NCBI GenBank assembly: GCA_022497155.1
Contig: MU385749.1
Coordinates: 428,748 to 492,747 of the forward strand
Reading direction: 5' to 3'
Length of the DNA stretch: 64,000 nucleotides
From: Whalleya microplaca
Taxonomy: Eukaryota > Ascomycota > Sordariomycetes > Xylariales > Xylariaceae
Below the pieces are notes generated by a model. The model saw only the letters and a list, made by a program, of their open reading frames with translations, was not told the origin of the DNA and searched no databases. This document shows positions 62,013 through 64,000 of the stretch, piece after piece. Within the stretch, counting starts at the first letter, position 1, and every line of letters starts with the position of its first letter. The translations under genes and the position numbers were made by a program.

Positions 62013-63100
62013 TATACTTTATTTTTATAATAACGATAACGGAAAAACAGTTTTATTTAATTAATTTTTAGCCTTAAATTATTAGTAATAAATCGGAAAT
62101 TATTATAGTTTAAATTCTTTAAATTCGCTTTACGTAATAAAATCCGGCTCGTTATAAAAAAACTTTTTTATAAAATCGAAATATCCGTTTATATCGTTTT
62201 ATAAAATTTAAAGTAAAAAAGACAAAAATAAAAAATGCTTATTACGTAACCGGAAATATCGGATTTAAAAACTTTTAATTAAATCTATTAAAATCTTTAT
62301 TAAAGGCAAAAGTCTTTTTATTAAAAGTAAAGGTCTCCGAATTTAAGGTCCGAAAATAAAATTAAAATTAAAATTATAATTGTTATATTTTAGCGGCCGC
62401 CCTTAAATAATTAAAGATTAAAAATCTTATAATTTATTTTTTAGCGTAAATATAACCGTTAAATAAAGGCGGAAGAAAAATATAAAAACCCTAATTTTTA
62501 TTAAAGCATTAAATATAAAATTCTTTATTATACCGTTTTTTATATTATGCTTAAATTTTAACTGGTATATTTAAAGCAATAATAAGATTTTAAAACAGTT
62601 AAAAAACCGGTATAATAAGGCTATTAAAGCTTTATAAAAAGTCTATTATATATTAATATAATAAAAAAAGGCATTTAAATAGCTAATAAACCTATTATAT
62701 TAAATTTAAATATAGTTTAATAATAAAGAGTTTAAGTAATTAATTTAAAGGGTTATAAAAATTAAAAAGCGTTAAAAAAGCTAAAAAGCGTTAAAAAAGT
62801 TTATAGTTATAAGTACGTAATTATATATATAATATTAAAAATAATATAATTTAATACGTAATTATATATATAATAATTAAATTTAAGCTTAAAATTATAT
62901 AGCTCGAAATTACATAAATTAAAATTTTAAGAAATTAATATAATATTTAATATTATATATAATTACGTATATTATAATGGGGCAAGGGATTACGGGTATT
63001 AACAGTAGCTTAAAAGCCACTAAAAGCCCCCTGGAGCTACGTTATAAGGCATTTCATAAGGTATTTACAGGGCATTTTATAAGGTATCCATAAGGCACTC
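62013..63100. other. Unassigned AT-rich relic and right edge of the block
   Basis: RIP-mutated sequence of unknown origin, including two copies of an AAAAAGCGTTAAAAAAG word near 62,763-62,803. It ends with the ATAAGGCATTT array. Confidence 0.5.
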
Positions 63101-63112
63101 TATAAGGCAATT
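63047..63112. repeat. Degenerate ATAAGGCATTT array
   Basis: About six imperfect units of 10-13 bp containing (AT)AAGGYATTT or AAGGCA, at the point where GC content recovers. Confidence 0.65.
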
Positions 63113-64000
63113 TACAGTGGATTATATACCTATATTTAGCTGACCTTTTCTCTCACATCTCTTTCACTTTTTTATAACATATATTACTAAATAGTCAGAC
63201 AGTTATATATATATAGCTCTGGCAGCTAATATACACTTATTTTTAACCTGATATCTTACTTTCGCTTTACCTTAATACCTTGTTTTAAAACATTTAGCTT
63301 ACCCCCGGATAAGCCTTAACTTCCTTGCCTTTTAATTAATCGAGCAAAACAGTCCTTATTATATTATAAGTTACGAAAGCACAAAATTTACTAGTAATAG
63401 CTACTTAAAATATATCTACTGTCGAGCTTATTTTATTTTTATCCGATAAATTATATGCGGATTATTTTATTTTATCCGATAGCCACCTGTTTTTTATATA
63501 AATCGAACTAAGCTATATACTCGATCAATAGCTAGCTAGCTGCTTTATTTATATATTATATCCACGTTATTTATTACTTACAATTTACAAATTTTCTTTT
63601 TTTTTATATACTAGAAACATAAAGCGTAATAATACCAGAGATACTAGACCGTATGTTTTTATATATAAACCTGTCCATTTTTACATGAGTAACGGTGACA
63701 AGCTGATTGTGCTATTAGTATGTGGCTAGATGCAGCCAGCTATTGACACGTATACAATTTATATGGACGACGATATCGGATAACACTTTTTTACACACCC
63801 TAATACACCTTATCACTTGAATGCCACCTTTAGCAGCAAGGGAGGCTGTCAGCTGTTGCTGCTGATAGCTGTGGCTAGCTGACCTGCTGTCACCTGCTGA
63901 CCTGCTGTCACCTGCTGACCTGCTGACCTGCTGTCACCTGCTGTCAGCTGCTAGGGAGGCTTACAGGGAGGTCACCTGACCTGACCTGCTGCTGCTGATA
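63101..64000. other. Right window edge, no gene recognised
   Basis: Composition moves back toward normal. No coding frame is supported. The last ~150 bases are repeat-rich. Confidence 0.55.
63846..64000. repeat. CCTGCTGWC tandem array at the window end
   Basis: Interleaved CCTGCTGAC and CCTGCTGTCA units, about eight in total, with flanking CTGCTGCTGATA and AGCTG words. It runs to the end of the window. Confidence 0.8.

Larger units (their letters stand above)
22890..63100. other. RIP-mutated nested-transposon heterochromatin block
   Basis: About 40 kb with very low GC, no intact host gene and dense TAA stops on both strands. Paired copies of the same element differ almost only by C/T and G/A changes (for example LTR ends reading TATA where TG/CA is expected, and Trp or Gly codons turned to stop or Ser). 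This is the signature of RIP. Individual elements are listed separately. Confidence 0.93.

Noticed and set aside
22890..63100. Calling the block a centromere
   Set aside because: Composition and nesting fit, but no sequence feature defines a fungal regional centromere; chromatin data are needed.

Overview
The window comes from a filamentous ascomycete, probably a Sordariomycete. The genes carry short introns (about 50-190 bp) with GT...AG ends, CTAAC-type branch points and fungal gene content. The right two thirds bear the signature of repeat-induced point mutation (RIP): repeats saturated with C-to-T and G-to-A changes, CpA turned into TpA, and TAA stops throughout.

Left part (1 to about 22,890), normal base composition, eight gene loci (seven complete, one cut by the window edge): the 5' end of a NIPA-type Mg2+ transporter (minus, cut by the edge); V-ATPase subunit E (plus, 3 exons); a CANIN/SMC5-6-associated-like protein (minus, 2 exons); a Dnf1-like P4-ATPase lipid flippase (plus, 3 exons); a phytanoyl-CoA dioxygenase family enzyme (minus, 2 exons); a fungal Zn2Cys6-type regulator with a damaged zinc-cluster N-terminus (minus); and an Msc7-like membrane-anchored aldehyde dehydrogenase (plus, 2 exons). 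The first four are housekeeping genes. The last three sit together at the heterochromatin edge and may form a small metabolic unit, which is inference only. Long spacers at 5.1-9.4 kb and 14.2-16.9 kb hold no convincing gene.

Right part (about 22,890 to 63,100): one AT-rich, gene-free block of nested, RIP-mutated transposons. I resolved: a 5'-truncated LINE carrying a 566-bp TIR element with an 8-bp target duplication; a near full-length Tad-like LINE (minus) bounded by a 12-bp duplication; remains of a chromodomain Ty3/gypsy element; a Ty3/gypsy element (plus, about 5.2 kb) split by a second gypsy element (minus, 7.47 kb, target duplication ATTTT); another copy of that second family (minus, 7.46 kb, target duplication TCTTA) inside a non-autonomous LTR element (about 2.1 kb, target duplication CTTAT); and a solo LTR with little RIP damage. 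Where I could read the reverse transcriptase or integrase catalytic aspartates in the gypsy elements, at least one had become Asn, so those elements look dead.

From about 63,100 to the right edge the composition recovers and short tandem repeats appear, but no gene was recognised. The block could be a pericentromeric, centromeric or interstitial heterochromatin island; the sequence alone does not decide. All calls are by eye from translated motifs and repeat comparison, without database searches.
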